NCBI RefSeq assembly: GCF_001295925.1
Contig: NZ_LJHQ01000021.1
Coordinates: 1-56,117 of the forward strand
Length of the DNA stretch: 56,117 bases
Direction of reading: 5' to 3'
From: Allobosea sp. AAP35
GTDB lineage: Bacteria; Pseudomonadota; Alphaproteobacteria; Rhizobiales; Beijerinckiaceae
Under the pieces are notes generated by a model, which did not search any database, had not been told where the DNA came from, and saw only the letters and a program-made list of their open reading frames with translations. How positions within the stretch are numbered: the first letter of the stretch is position 1; each line of letters begins with the position of its first letter. A program made the translations under genes and the position numbers. Positions 47,210 through 56,117 of the stretch are shown here, one piece after another.

Positions 47210-48031
47210 ATGAAACGTTTGCTTGCTGTAGCACTGGCCTGCGCTGCCGGCCTCGCCGCTTTGCCCGCTTTGGCCCAGGACACCATCGCGAAGGTCAAGG
47301 AGAAGGGTGTCCTGACCGTCGGCGTCAAGAACGACTACAAGCCCTGGGGCTTTCTCGAGCCGTCGGGAAAGATCCTCGGGCTGGAGATCGACCTGGCGCA
47401 GGCCGTCGCGGACAAGCTCGGCGTCAAGCTCGAAATGCTGCCCGTTATTGCCGCCAACCGCATGGAATTCCTCAAGCAGGGCCGCATCGACATGGTGCTG
47501 GCGACGATGGGCGATACGGCGGAGCGCCGCAAGATTGTCGGCATGGTCGAGCCGAATTACTACGCGGGTGCGACCAATGTGCTGGCGCCCAAGAGCGCCG
47601 GCTTGAAGTCCTGGAACGACCTCAAGGGCCGCAAGGTCTGCGGCGTCCAGGGTGCCTATTACAACCGTCGGGTCACACAGATGTATGCGCCCGAACTGGT
47701 CGTGTTCCCGTCCGTTCCCGACGCGCTGAACGCGCTGGCGGGCAACAACTGCGTCGCCTTCCTGTTCGACGACACGCTGATCGTCTCGACGCTTTCGGGC
47801 GGCGACCCGAAATGGGCCAATTACGAGATGCCGCTGGTGTCTGAGGATCCGCAGCTCTGGGCCATCGGTATCCGGCTGGAGGACATGGACGGTCCGTTCG
47901 GAAAGCTCCTCAAGGAGATGTCGACCGATTGGCACAAGAGCGGCAAGCTGCTGGAACTCGAGGCTAAATGGGGCATCAAGCAGAGCCCCTATCTGATCGA
48001 GACCAACAAGAAGCTGAAAGCCGCGTCCTGA
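47210..48031 (+). CDS. Polar amino acid ABC transporter substrate-binding protein
   Basis: A 273-residue family-3 periplasmic receptor. The signal peptide (MKRLLAVALACAAGLAALPALA) is followed by GVLTVGVKNDYKPWGFLEPSG and LGLEIDLAQAVADKLGVKLE, typical of amino-acid or opine binding proteins. GRIDMVLATMGDTAERR matches the ligand-binding loop. GGGGAA lies upstream of the ATG at 47210. It heads an operon with two permeases, an ATPase and two flavoproteins. The ligand is unknown, perhaps an N-substituted amino acid or opine. Confidence 0.9.
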   Translation: MKRLLAVALACAAGLAALPALAQDTIAKVKEKGVLTVGVKNDYKPWGFLEPSGKILGLEIDLAQAVADKLGVKLEMLPVIAANRMEFLKQGRIDMVLATMGDTAERRKIVGMVEPNYYAGATNVLAPKSAGLKSWNDLKGRKVCGVQGAYYNRRVTQMYAPELVVFPSVPDALNALAGNNCVAFLFDDTLIVSTLSGGDPKWANYEMPLVSEDPQLWAIGIRLEDMDGPFGKLLKEMSTDWHKSGKLLELEAKWGIKQSPYLIETNKKLKAAS

Positions 48032-48068
48032 GCGATCGTCGCGCTGCGCCGCAGCCATACGTCCGTGT

Positions 48069-48091
48069 GATCCCGGGCTCGCCCCGGGATC
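48069..48091. repeat. Intercistronic hairpin, palindromic repeat family member C
   Basis: GATCCCGGG and CCCGGGATC with a 5-nt loop sit in the 151-nt gap between the binding-protein gene and the first permease gene. The composition is like the other dispersed repeats. In an operon such hairpins can favour expression of the receptor over the membrane genes by stabilising the upstream mRNA. Confidence 0.65.
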
Positions 48092-48182
48092 CATCGCTCG
48101 CGCGCCGCTTCGGCGGTGGGTCCGCGACTCCACAACGCCGCGCCCGCGATGAAGGGGCGATGGCCATGACAGGCGAGCCGCG

Positions 48183-48923
48183 ATGATCGCAGCCTATTTC
48201 GAGCGCCTGAACGAGACGCAGGGCCTCAACTTCTCGGTGTTCTACGATGCGTTCGACCAGGGTCGCTTCCTGACCGGACTGTGGACCACGAGCTATATCT
48301 GCGTCGTCGCGATCATCGCCTCGCTGGCGCTGGGGCTGCTCGGGGTCTGGCTGGCAGGGAGCAACTCCCGTCTCGCCCGGATCCTGGTGCGCGGCTACGT
48401 CCAGTTCTTCCGCAACACGCCGCCGCTGGTGCAGCTGTCCTTCTTCTATTTCGCCGTGGCGACGCTGTTGCCGACCGTTTCCGACGGGTTTGGCGGGCGT
48501 TCGCCGCTGGTGTCGGGCACCGGCTGGGCGATCATCGCCTTCTCGCTCTTCGCCGGGGCGTTCAATGTCGAGATCTTTCGCGCCGGCATCGAAGCCGTGC
48601 CGTCGACGACGGTCGAGGCGGGCGAGTCGCTCGGCTACACGCGGCTGCAGCTCTACATTCACGTCGTTTTGCCGCTGGCATTTCGCATCTGCCTGCCGGC
48701 GCTCAACAACAACCTAATCAATCTGGTGAAGACGACGACGCTCGCCTACGCCATCGGCGTGCCCGAACTGCTCTACGCCGCCTCGCAGATCTGGTCCGAG
48801 AGCTTCAATGTCCGCGAGATGATGAATGTGCTGCTCGTGACTTATGTGCTTCTGGTGGCGGTGCTGGTCTTCGTGATGGGTCGCTGGGAGAAGACGATGC
48901 GCATCCCGGGCTACTCCACATGA
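48183..48923 (+). CDS. Amino acid ABC transporter permease 1
   Basis: A 246-residue inner-membrane permease of the HisMQ/GltJ group. It has about five helices, with FFRNTPPLVQLSFFYFA typical near the first domain helices and EAGESLGYTRLQLYIHVVLP the EAA loop. Its stop overlaps the start of the second permease (ATGA). It belongs with the receptor and ATPase on either side. Confidence 0.9.
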   Translation: MIAAYFERLNETQGLNFSVFYDAFDQGRFLTGLWTTSYICVVAIIASLALGLLGVWLAGSNSRLARILVRGYVQFFRNTPPLVQLSFFYFAVATLLPTVSDGFGGRSPLVSGTGWAIIAFSLFAGAFNVEIFRAGIEAVPSTTVEAGESLGYTRLQLYIHVVLPLAFRICLPALNNNLINLVKTTTLAYAIGVPELLYAASQIWSESFNVREMMNVLLVTYVLLVAVLVFVMGRWEKTMRIPGYST

Positions 48924-49774
48924 GGGTGTCAGCCACCGACCTGCCGGTGTTGCTGCCCTACCGGGCGCCGGCTGCGATCGCCCCATCGGGGCTCGCGGCA
49001 CCAATGCTGCTCGGCGGGGGCACACTGGCGTGTTTTGCCATTCTGTTTGGGGCTTCGCTTGCGCTGGCGCAGGTGACGGCGCGGCCCGCCGGTGAAAGCG
49101 CGGCGACCGTGCTGCTGCGCTGGGCGCCGCTGATCTTCCAGGGCTTCCTGTTCAACATCCTGATCAGCTTCCTGTCGATGGCGCTGGGCACGGTGGTCGG
49201 CGTCCTCGTCGGCATCGCGCAGGTCTCGGTCGTCGCGCCTGTCCGCCGGACCGCCTGGGGCCTGACGCAGTTCTTCCGCAACGCGCCCTGGCTGGTGCTG
49301 CTATTCTACGCGATGTTCCTGCTGCCCTTCGAGTTCAACGTCCTGGGCCTGACCATCGCTTTTCCCGCTTGGATCAAGGCGATCATCGGCCTGGCGCTGC
49401 CGGTCGCCGCCAATGTCTCCGAGATCGTGCGCGGCGGCATCCGTTCAATTCCGTCTGGCCAGTGGGAATCGGCGGAATCACTGGCGTTCAACCGTCGACA
49501 AACGATGTGGATGATCATCCTGCCGCAGGCGTTCAAGCGCATGATCCCGCCCTGGATGAACCTCTACGCGATCCTGACCATGGCCACGACGCTGATCTCG
49601 GTCGTCGGCATCCAGGACGGGCTGACAATCACGCGCGCCGCGCTCGTCGCCGAAAGCCGGCCGGAGCTGATGATCCCGATGTACCTCCTGCTGCTGCTGA
49701 TGTTCTTCGCCTATTGCTATCCCATCGCGAGGGCGACGCTGTCCCTCGAGCGCCGCTTCAACGTGAAGGCCTGA
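48920..49774 (+). CDS. Amino acid ABC transporter permease 2
   Basis: A 284-residue permease with an N-terminal extension before the first helix, then [19 protein letters not shown] and the EAA loop [20 protein letters not shown]. The ATG at 48920 overlaps the preceding stop by 4 nt. The longer frame back to 48281 is antiparallel-type shadow sequence. The ATPase follows 4 nt after its stop. Confidence 0.9.
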   Translation: MRVSATDLPVLLPYRAPAAIAPSGLAAPMLLGGGTLACFAILFGASLALAQVTARPAGESAATVLLRWAPLIFQGFLFNILISFLSMALGTVVGVLVGIAQVSVVAPVRRTAWGLTQFFRNAPWLVLLFYAMFLLPFEFNVLGLTIAFPAWIKAIIGLALPVAANVSEIVRGGIRSIPSGQWESAESLAFNRRQTMWMIILPQAFKRMIPPWMNLYAILTMATTLISVVGIQDGLTITRAALVAESRPELMIPMYLLLLLMFFAYCYPIARATLSLERRFNVKA

Positions 49775-49778
49775 GACC

Positions 49779-50531
49779 ATGGCAAGCCGGCATCAACTGG
49801 GCGAGCCCGTCGTCGTCGTCGCGGGTGTCGAGAAGGCCTTTGGCGCGCTGAGGGTGCTGAAGGACGTCGCCTTGACGGTGCGCCGCGGCGAGACCGTCTG
49901 CATTATCGGACCGTCGGGCTCGGGCAAGTCGACGCTGCTGCGCTGCATCAATGCGCTGGTGCCGATCAGCCGCGGCTCGATCACGGTGGCCGGCCGGGAG
50001 GTCAACGACCCCGCCCTCGACAAGCTCGCGCTGCGGCGCGACGTCGGCATCGTTTTCCAGCAATACAATCTCTTTCCGCACAAGAACGCGCTGCAGAACG
50101 TCATGATGGCGCCGCTGCACGTGCTCAAGCAGGACAAGGCCGAGGTCGAGGCGCGGGCGCGCATGCTGCTCGCCAAGGTCGGGCTTTCGGACAAGCTGGC
50201 GACCTATCCGGGCGAATTGTCCGGCGGACAGCAGCAGCGGGTCGCGATTGCCCGCTCGCTGGCGATGAACCCGAAGGTCATGCTCTTCGACGAGGTCACC
50301 GCCGCGCTCGATCCCGAGACCAAGAAGGAGGTTCTCGTGACGATCCAGGATCTCGCCGCCGAAGGCATGACCTGCATCCTGGTGACCCATGAGATGGGCT
50401 TCGCCCGTGAGGTCGCCGATCATGTCTACTTCACCGATGGCGGCGTGATCGTCGAGCATGGCCCGCCCGGCGACCTGTTCGGCGCGGCCCGCGAAGAGCG
50501 CACCCGGGCGTTCCTCGACAAGGTCCTCTGA
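49779..50531 (+). CDS. Amino acid ABC transporter ATP-binding protein (GlnQ-like)
   Basis: A 250-residue ATPase with Walker A GPSGSGKS (44-51), [16 protein letters not shown] as the Q-loop segment, the signature LSGGQQQR, Walker [14 protein letters not shown], and the switch His in [11 protein letters not shown]. It is the fourth component of the importer. Its stop at 50531 is 51 nt before the first flavoprotein gene, which probably shares the transcript. Confidence 0.93.
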   Translation: MASRHQLGEPVVVVAGVEKAFGALRVLKDVALTVRRGETVCIIGPSGSGKSTLLRCINALVPISRGSITVAGREVNDPALDKLALRRDVGIVFQQYNLFPHKNALQNVMMAPLHVLKQDKAEVEARARMLLAKVGLSDKLATYPGELSGGQQQRVAIARSLAMNPKVMLFDEVTAALDPETKKEVLVTIQDLAAEGMTCILVTHEMGFAREVADHVYFTDGGVIVEHGPPGDLFGAAREERTRAFLDKVL

Positions 50532-50582
50532 AGACACCGCCCTGCGGACGAAGCCCGACACCCTGGAGCAGCGAAACACGCC

Positions 50583-52214
50583 ATGGCATCGCATCCGCCC
50601 CATGATCCGAAATCCGTCTCGGGCAGGGAACTCGCTGTCGCCGAGCGCACCCAGCTCCTGGTGATCGGGGCGGGGCCGGCGGGCCTGGCTGCGGCGATCG
50701 AGGCGGCCGAACTCGGCCTGTCCGTCGTTCTCGTCGATGAAAATCCCGTCTCGTTCAAGACGATGGGCGATGAGGTGCCCCTGCATTTCGGGCAGGCCAT
50801 GTCGGGGCAGGCGCTTAACCGCAATGCCATGATGGAAGCCTTCATTGCTTCCGAGCCGCTGATCGAGGCTGCCTTCGAGGCCGGGGTCGATCTCAGGCTC
50901 GGCACCGCCTGCTGGGGCCTCTACACCAATGGCCCCAGCCTGGGCTGGCTGCCGGGGACGGTCGCGGGTCTCAACGACGACGAACGCTGCTGGATGCTGG
51001 CCGCGCAGCATGTCGTGGTCGCGGCCGGCCGCCGCGACATGGGCCTCGGCTTCCCCGGCTGGGAGAAGCCTGGCGTGCTCGGCGCGACGGCGGCCCTGGC
51101 GCTCGCCCGACGCTACGGCGCGCTGGAGCCGCGCCGCCTCATCATGCTCGGCTCCTCGACAGAGGCGCTCGCGGCGGCGTTGGCATTGCGGGAGGCCGGA
51201 CACGTCATCGCGGCGATCGTCGAGCAGGCCGAGGAGGTCGTCGGCGCAGCCGATCTCGCCGCGGCCCTGAGGGAGGGCGGCACGGACATCCTGACCCGGC
51301 ATGTTGTGCGCGAGGCCACCGGGCGCGATCATGTCGAGGCGGCCTTCGTCTGCGCGATCGATGCGCAGGGCAGGGCGCTTGGCCCGGAACGCAGCCTTGC
51401 CTGCGACGGCATCGTGCTGGCGGTCGGGGCGACGCCGGTCGTCGATCTTCTCGATGCGATGGGCTGCCGGATCGCCTTCCAGCCCGAGCGTGGCGGCTAT
51501 GCACCGCTCGTCGACGGCGATCAGCGCACGAGCCTGCGCAACGTCTTCGCGGTCGGCGACGCGGCCGGCCTCTGGCCCGACAAGACACGCGACCGCGCCA
51601 TCGCAGAAGCCGAAGGCCGTCGCGCGGCCGCGGCCATCGCCCGCGATTGTGGTGTCGATGATGGCCGCGTCGTAGCTGCAGTGGCGCCTCCGAGAACGCC
51701 CGAATGCGATATCTCCGCCTACCGGCTCGCCTGGGTGCGCGCCAGCGTGGTCGAGGCGCGGGCGGAGTTTCATGTCTGCCAATGCGAGGAGGTCACGGCG
51801 CGCGAGATCCTCGAAATCCGGCCGCCGCGCTATCTCGGCTGGGAGGACGAACGCCGCAACGACCGGTCGCTTTCCGCCCTGCTCGGCGATGCGCCGCCCC
51901 ATCCCGATCAGGTCAAGCGTTTGACGCGGGCCGGGATGGGCCCGTGCCAAGGGCGCCGCTGCCGCGAGCAGGTTGCGGCCCTGCTGGCGCTGGGCACGGC
52001 CACGCCGCTCTCCTCGATCCCGCTGGCGAGTTACCGCGCGCCGGTTCGACCTCTGCCGCTCGCGGTCGCCGGCCAGATCCCCGAGGCGGCCGAGCAGTCC
52101 GAGCATTGGGACACCTGGTTCGGCATGCACGCGCAATGGCGCCCGTTCTGGGAGGTTCCGGCGCTCTATACCGTGGCGGGCAACGACGCCGCCGGTCCCG
52201 TCGCGAGCGAGTGA
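50583..52214 (+). CDS. HcnB/OoxA-like FAD-dependent oxidoreductase with BFD-type Cys cluster
   Basis: A 543-residue flavoprotein. FAD motif GAGPAG is at 29-34, a second nucleotide site MLGSSTEALAAALALREAGH at about 188-207, and GDAAG at about 325-329. Four Cys at 399, 401, 455 and 460 (CQCEEV and CQGRRC) match the BFD-like [2Fe-2S] domain of HcnB and opine oxidase subunit A. It lacks the small HcnA-type ferredoxin domain found in many of these enzymes, and no separate HcnA gene is here. It likely works with the next gene as a two-subunit oxidase of an N-substituted amino acid. Confidence 0.85.
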   Translation: MASHPPHDPKSVSGRELAVAERTQLLVIGAGPAGLAAAIEAAELGLSVVLVDENPVSFKTMGDEVPLHFGQAMSGQALNRNAMMEAFIASEPLIEAAFEAGVDLRLGTACWGLYTNGPSLGWLPGTVAGLNDDERCWMLAAQHVVVAAGRRDMGLGFPGWEKPGVLGATAALALARRYGALEPRRLIMLGSSTEALAAALALREAGHVIAAIVEQAEEVVGAADLAAALREGGTDILTRHVVREATGRDHVEAAFVCAIDAQGRALGPERSLACDGIVLAVGATPVVDLLDAMGCRIAFQPERGGYAPLVDGDQRTSLRNVFAVGDAAGLWPDKTRDRAIAEAEGRRAAAAIARDCGVDDGRVVAAVAPPRTPECDISAYRLAWVRASVVEARAEFHVCQCEEVTAREILEIRPPRYLGWEDERRNDRSLSALLGDAPPHPDQVKRLTRAGMGPCQGRRCREQVAALLALGTATPLSSIPLASYRAPVRPLPLAVAGQIPEAAEQSEHWDTWFGMHAQWRPFWEVPALYTVAGNDAAGPVASE

Positions 52215-52234
52215 GGCAGGTCGTGGAACACGCG

Positions 52235-53398
52235 ATGGAACAACCCAAGGGAGCCTCTGTCGTCATCGTCGGCGGCGGCGTCACCGGCCTCTCGGCCGGC
52301 TGGTGGCTGGCGCGCGAGGGCGTCGATGTCGTCGTCGTCGAGAAGGGCATGATCGGCTGGGAAGCGTCGGGCCGCAATGGCGGCGGCTGCTCGCATCATC
52401 ATTCGCCGCTCTTTCTCGAGGAGCAGCGACTCTGGCCGCAGATGGACGAACTGCTGGGCTATCCCACCGAGTTCAGCCCAGGCCGGATCCGACTGGCCGC
52501 CAGCGAGGCCCAGATGGCGCTCTATGGCCGGGCGCTGCGCAATGCCGCGCGGCAGGGCTTCGCATCGGATGTCCTCGACGTCGAGCAGATCAGGGAACTG
52601 GTGCCGCTGGCCGGCGACACCATGGTCGGCGGCTATTTCTACAGATTCGGCGGACACGCCAATCCGCACCGGACGCTCCAGGCCTATGCCTGGGCGCTGC
52701 AGGATCATGGCGGACGCCTGATGCAGCATTGCGCGGTTTCGGGCTTCAAGACGCAGGGCGGTCGCGTCACCGGCGTCGAAACGGGGCGCGGGTTGATCGC
52801 CTGCGACCATGTCGTGCTCGCCGCCGGGCCTCAGACGGGCCTGCTCTCGGCCTTGCTCGGGCAGGAGGTGCCGCTTGCGTCCGCCCGCTGCGAGATGATC
52901 GTCACGGAGCCGCTGCCGCTGATGCCCTATGGCGGCGTCGATGGAAACGGTCTCTATGGCCGCCAGACGCTGCGCGGCAACCTCGCCTATGGCGGCGGGC
53001 CGCATGAGTGGCTGGAGATCGCGGGCCATGCCGCCCCCGCCAAGCCGACGAGCCCGCTCATGGGCCCCATGGCCCGGCGGCTTGCCGAGCTGCTGCCCAA
53101 GGCAGCCCATGCGCGCATCATCCGCTCCTGGGCCGGTGTCATCGAGAACACGCCCGATGGACGACCGGTGATCGATAGGCTCGACACGCACCCCAATGTC
53201 GTCGTGGCGACGCTGTCGAGCGTCGGTTTCGGCCTCTCGCCCGCGAGCGGCCGCGCCATTCGCGATCTGGTCGTCGACGGCACCTGCGGCTTTGCCGACA
53301 TCTCCACGTTCAGGCTAGGCCGCTTCGCCGAACTCGAGCCGAACTGGCGGGCGTTGCAGGGCTGGCAGGTGGCGGCAGCCGAGGCGGCGGCAGCCTGA
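52235..53398 (+). CDS. HcnC/OoxB-like FAD-dependent amino acid oxidase (DAO family)
   Basis: A 387-residue D-amino-acid/glycine-oxidase-fold flavoprotein. VIVGGGVTGLSAGWWLAREG is the FAD site, GRNGGGCSHHHSP the flavin loop (His-rich, possibly for covalent or tight binding), and NTPDGRPVIDR with VATLSSVGFGLSPASGRAI near the C terminus. Its start is uncertain: GTG 52211 overlaps the previous stop, GTG 52223 is another option, and ATG 52235 has GGAA upstream and is used here. It is the last gene of the rightward operon, and its fold fits the B subunit of an opine-type oxidase. Confidence 0.82.
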   Translation: MEQPKGASVVIVGGGVTGLSAGWWLAREGVDVVVVEKGMIGWEASGRNGGGCSHHHSPLFLEEQRLWPQMDELLGYPTEFSPGRIRLAASEAQMALYGRALRNAARQGFASDVLDVEQIRELVPLAGDTMVGGYFYRFGGHANPHRTLQAYAWALQDHGGRLMQHCAVSGFKTQGGRVTGVETGRGLIACDHVVLAAGPQTGLLSALLGQEVPLASARCEMIVTEPLPLMPYGGVDGNGLYGRQTLRGNLAYGGGPHEWLEIAGHAAPAKPTSPLMGPMARRLAELLPKAAHARIIRSWAGVIENTPDGRPVIDRLDTHPNVVVATLSSVGFGLSPASGRAIRDLVVDGTCGFADISTFRLGRFAELEPNWRALQGWQVAAAEAAAA

Positions 53399-53402
53399 AC
53401 GT

Positions 53403-53430
53403 CGGGGATGTCTCCTGCTGGCAATCCCCG
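53403..53430. terminator. Hairpin between convergent genes
   Basis: CGGGGAT and ATCCCCG (7 bp) with a 14-nt loop lie just after the stop of the oxidase gene. The following sequence is AT-richer but lacks a T-run. The rest of 53431-53598 holds no gene I can support. Confidence 0.4.
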
Positions 53431-53598
53431 AACAAGATTATGTCCGCGTCCCGCCGGCATTTGCACCGCAGTTTTTTGTGTTGATTCAGTCTGGACATAT
53501 CACTCCCGATCATCTGCCCATCAAGCTCTTGGATCGTGCCAAGGCTCGACATCGACGCGCTGAAGCGTGGGTCCGTGAGAAATGTCTCAGAGTCCGAG

Positions 53599-54765
53599 TT
53601 AGGCACCGCTTTTGCGGGCGAGTACCTCAGCGGTATGTTCGCCAAGCCTCGGTGGGGCCGTGGGTAGACGCACAGGCGTATCGGACAGGCGCAGCGGCGA
53701 AGCCACCATACGCAGGCTCCCGTGGATCCGATCCGGCACCTGATGAACGAGCCCGCGTCCGAGTGTGTCCGCCGCTGCAAAAACCTCCGGAACCGACCGG
53801 ACTTGACCGGCAGGAACGCCCGCTGCTCGCAGGCGCTCGATCCAATCGCCCGTTTTCGTTGCGCGGAACAGGGCCGCCAGAGTCGGAATCAGCGTGCCAC
53901 GGTTGAGCACACGGCTGCGGTTGCTGCGGTAGCGGTCGTCCTCTGCCAATTCCGGCCGGGCGAGAACCTTGCCGCAGAGCGCCCGAAATTGCTGGTCGTT
54001 GCCGCAGGCCAGTGCGAGCACGCCGTCTTCCGTGTCGAAGAGCTGATAGGGGACGACGGTGGCATGCGCATTGCCGAACCGGCCGGGCGAACGGCCCGTT
54101 GCCAAGTGCCCGGAGGCGACGTTGGCGAGCAAAGCCACGGCGGAATCGAAGAGGGCGATGTCGAGGTGCTGGCCGCGCCCGGTTCTCCCGCGCGCGATCA
54201 GCGCGGCGAGGATGGCTTGCGTCGCGTTCATGCCGGTGACGAGATCGGTGATGGCGACACCGTGCTTCATCGGCGCGCCCTCCGGCTCACCAGTGATCGA
54301 CATGAGCCCGCTTTCGGCCTGGATAGCAAAGTCGTACCCGGCTTCGTCCGCACGCGGGCCGGTGCGCCCATAGCCGGAGATCGAGCAGTAGATCAGCCGG
54401 CTGTTCCGCTCCTTCAGCTGTTCGTAGCCGAGGCCGAAGCGGTCGAGCCCGCCCGTCCTGAAGTTCTCCACCAGCACGTCCGCTTCCTCGGCGAGCCGTG
54501 CGATCTGCTCGCGGCCTGCGGCGTCGCGAAGGTCTACCGCCACCGAGAGCTTCGAGCGGTTGCAGCACTGAAAATAGGTCGACTCCCCGCCGATCTCAGG
54601 TGGCATCCAGCCGCGGGTATCGTCGCCGGCCGTGGCCTCCTCGATCTTCCAGACCTCGGCGCCGAGGTCGGCCAGGGTCTGCGTGCACCAGGGGCCCGCC
54701 AGGATGCGGGAGAGGTCGAGAACCTTGATGCCGTCGAGCGGATGGATGATGCCTGGGTCCGTCAT
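53599..54765 (-). CDS. CaiB/BaiF family (class III) CoA-transferase
   Basis: A 388-residue CoA-transferase moving CoA between carboxylates. The N-terminal IKVLDLSRILAGPWCTQTLADLGA is diagnostic, the nucleophile is Asp174 in KHGVAITDLVTGM, and GRGQHLDIALFDSAVALL follows. Its start overlaps the stop of the upstream Bug receptor gene (ATGA), so the two are coupled. Together they suggest uptake of a carboxylic acid and its activation to a CoA ester. Confidence 0.93.
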   Translation of the reverse strand: MTDPGIIHPLDGIKVLDLSRILAGPWCTQTLADLGAEVWKIEEATAGDDTRGWMPPEIGGESTYFQCCNRSKLSVAVDLRDAAGREQIARLAEEADVLVENFRTGGLDRFGLGYEQLKERNSRLIYCSISGYGRTGPRADEAGYDFAIQAESGLMSITGEPEGAPMKHGVAITDLVTGMNATQAILAALIARGRTGRGQHLDIALFDSAVALLANVASGHLATGRSPGRFGNAHATVVPYQLFDTEDGVLALACGNDQQFRALCGKVLARPELAEDDRYRSNRSRVLNRGTLIPTLAALFRATKTGDWIERLRAAGVPAGQVRSVPEVFAAADTLGRGLVHQVPDRIHGSLRMVASPLRLSDTPVRLPTAPPRLGEHTAEVLARKSGA

Positions 54766-55733
54766 TGGATCGTGATGCCGGCGTCTTTGATGAGCTTGCC
54801 GAGCCTTTGGCTCTCGGCCCGGACATAGCTGTCGAGTTCGTCGGGGGTCATCGCAGTGGGTTCATTGCCGATCGCCTCCATCCGCTGGCGGAAATCCGCG
54901 GATCGGACGATGCGCGAGATCGAGGCGTTCAGCTGCTCGATGATCGGCTTCGCCGTACCCGCAGGTGCGAACACCGCAAACCAGCTCTCGCCGACAATTC
55001 CCGGGTAGCCAAGCTCGGAGAAGGTCGGCACCTCCGGCAATTGCGGAAGCCGCTTCGGCGAGAGCACGGCGAGCGCCTTGTACTGTCCGGCGACATGGTT
55101 CTGGGTCGCGTTGGCGAGCGCCTCGACATTGGTGTCGATGACGCCGGCCAGCATGTCGTTCATCGCGGGGGCCGCACCGCGATAATGGACATGGGCGACC
55201 GTGATCCCAAGTTCGCGCGCGACGAGTTCGCCCAGCAGGTGCACCGTGCTGCCGGCGCCGTTGGTGGCATTGTTGATCTTCCCGGCATGAGCGCGCGCGT
55301 AGTCGCGCAGGCTCTTGACGTCGTCAGCCGGAAATCCCTTTCGAACCACGAATGCGAAAGGCACCTTCACGACCATCGCCACCGGCGCGAAGTCTTCGAG
55401 CTTGTACCTGATCGCCGGCAGCAGGTGCGGATTGGTCGTGAAGGTGGTGGCCGCGGTGAAGAGCAGCGTGTGGCCGTCCTTCTCGGCATTGGCGACCGCC
55501 TGGGCACCGATCGTCGTGCTGGCCCCGCCGCGGTTCTCGATCACCACCGAGCGACCGTACTCGGTGGCCAATTGCTCGGCGACGATGCGCGCGACGATGT
55601 CGGTGGTGCCGCCGGCGGGAAAGGGCACAATCAGGTTGATGGTGCGCTCGGGATAGTTCGCCAGCGCCGGTCCCAGCGGCAGCGCGAGCATGAGGGCGAG
55701 AAGCAGGCGGCGGACGCGTTGATCGGCAGTCAT
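54762..55733 (-). CDS. Bug/TctC family periplasmic receptor
   Basis: A 323-residue secreted receptor with a signal peptide (LLLALMLALPLGPALA), the Bug opening YPERTINLIVPFPAGGTTD, VVIENRGGASTTIGAQ, and VHYRGAAPAMNDML. GGAGGAAAC is upstream of the ATG at 55733. As with the receptor at 6465-7451, no TctAB genes are adjacent. It lies between the truncated SDR and the CoA-transferase genes on one strand. Confidence 0.92.
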   Translation of the reverse strand: MTADQRVRRLLLALMLALPLGPALANYPERTINLIVPFPAGGTTDIVARIVAEQLATEYGRSVVIENRGGASTTIGAQAVANAEKDGHTLLFTAATTFTTNPHLLPAIRYKLEDFAPVAMVVKVPFAFVVRKGFPADDVKSLRDYARAHAGKINNATNGAGSTVHLLGELVARELGITVAHVHYRGAAPAMNDMLAGVIDTNVEALANATQNHVAGQYKALAVLSPKRLPQLPEVPTFSELGYPGIVGESWFAVFAPAGTAKPIIEQLNASISRIVRSADFRQRMEAIGNEPTAMTPDELDSYVRAESQRLGKLIKDAGITIQ

Positions 55734-55793
55734 GGGTGTTTCCTCCGTTGAAGGGCGCGCGCGCTTGATGCGTCTTCGCCGCTTTGTGGTCGG

Positions 55794-56117
55794 TCAGGCC
55801 GCAATCATGTGAAGCCCCTCGCCGAGATGGGCGGCGCCGTCGATCTGGATGAGCTGGCCGGTCATCAGCCGCCCTGCCGGGGAGGCGAGGAAGGCGACGA
55901 GTTCCGCGACCTCCTCGACCGTGGTGGTGATGCCCATCGGCGTCGCCGCGGTCAGCTTCTCGAGCATGGGCCGCGCCGCCTCGCTGGCGAGGCCTCCCGT
56001 GACAACCGTTCCCGGCCCGATGCAATTGAGCCGGATACCGTCCTTGGCCCATTCGAGGGCGAGCGAGCGGGTGAGCCCCAGGACGCCGGCTCGCGCCGCG
56101 ATCGAATGGGCAAGCCC
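55794..56117 (-). CDS. SDR family oxidoreductase (enoyl-CoA reductase-like), 5' part off the window
   Basis: The C-terminal 107 residues of a short-chain dehydrogenase; the beginning lies beyond 56117. HSIAARAGVLGLTRSLALEW follows the wording of peroxisomal-type trans-2-enoyl-CoA reductases rather than the common YxxxK, and AGRLMTGQLIQIDGA is the usual SDR ending. It is upstream of the Bug receptor and CoA-transferase genes and could act on the CoA ester they generate. Confidence 0.85.
   Translation of the reverse strand, partial: GLAHSIAARAGVLGLTRSLALEWAKDGIRLNCIGPGTVVTGGLASEAARPMLEKLTAATPMGITTTVEEVAELVAFLASPAGRLMTGQLIQIDGAAHLGEGLHMIAA

Overview
The window is high-GC (mid-to-upper 60s % by eye) chromosomal DNA from an alphaproteobacterium, most likely a Hyphomicrobiales member such as Bosea or a relative. 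The indications are the GyrA and GuaB sequences, a DUF2865 protein, the Ppx/GppA-RlmE pair, tricarboxylate-type Bug receptors, and dispersed inverted repeats of the rhizobial kind. The genus is inferred, because no rRNA gene is present.

Left part (1-26.8 kb), mostly housekeeping: an M20 metallopeptidase; gyrA; a MarC-type membrane protein; a lower-GC patch with a HEPN-like protein and an orphan RelB/DinJ-type antitoxin; a Bug receptor, class II aldolase and LysR group; a degenerate L,D-transpeptidase-like Tat lipoprotein; an exported MetX-like hydrolase; an AsmA protein; an FbpA/FbpB-type ferric iron importer without its ATPase; DUF2865 and MAPEG proteins; guaB; a DHA2 drug exporter; a VapBC-type toxin-antitoxin pair; rlmE with ppx/gppA; glpK; and tRNA-Gln(CUG).

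Middle part (27.3-40.2 kb), accessory catabolism directly after the tRNA: an oxidoreductase, a LysR regulator divergent from a ureohydrolase, an MBL hydrolase, a complete PotABCD-type importer, a polysaccharide-deacetylase/PuuE-like hydrolase and a creatininase-family amidohydrolase. Facing these are a second ureohydrolase lacking one metal-binding His and a flavin reductase, which is divergent from its likely partner, an NtaA-type FMN monooxygenase. Together they look like import plus oxidative and hydrolytic breakdown of an unidentified guanidino, amide or polyamine-like compound. This is the best candidate here for an undescribed pathway. A degraded stretch (40.2-40.9 kb) holding a permease remnant closes it.

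Right part (40.9-53.4 kb), N-methyl and amino acid or opine oxidation around one GlxA-type AraC regulator: leftward soxBDAG (heterotetrameric sarcosine oxidase), then rightward the regulator, a polar-amino-acid ABC importer (binding protein, two permeases, ATPase) and two flavoproteins resembling the HcnB/HcnC or opine oxidase pair. The far right end is a leftward operon: a truncated enoyl-CoA-reductase-like SDR, a Bug receptor and a CaiB/BaiF CoA-transferase.

Starts were moved from the longest ORF to RBS-supported or overlap-supported codons where the sequence justified it.
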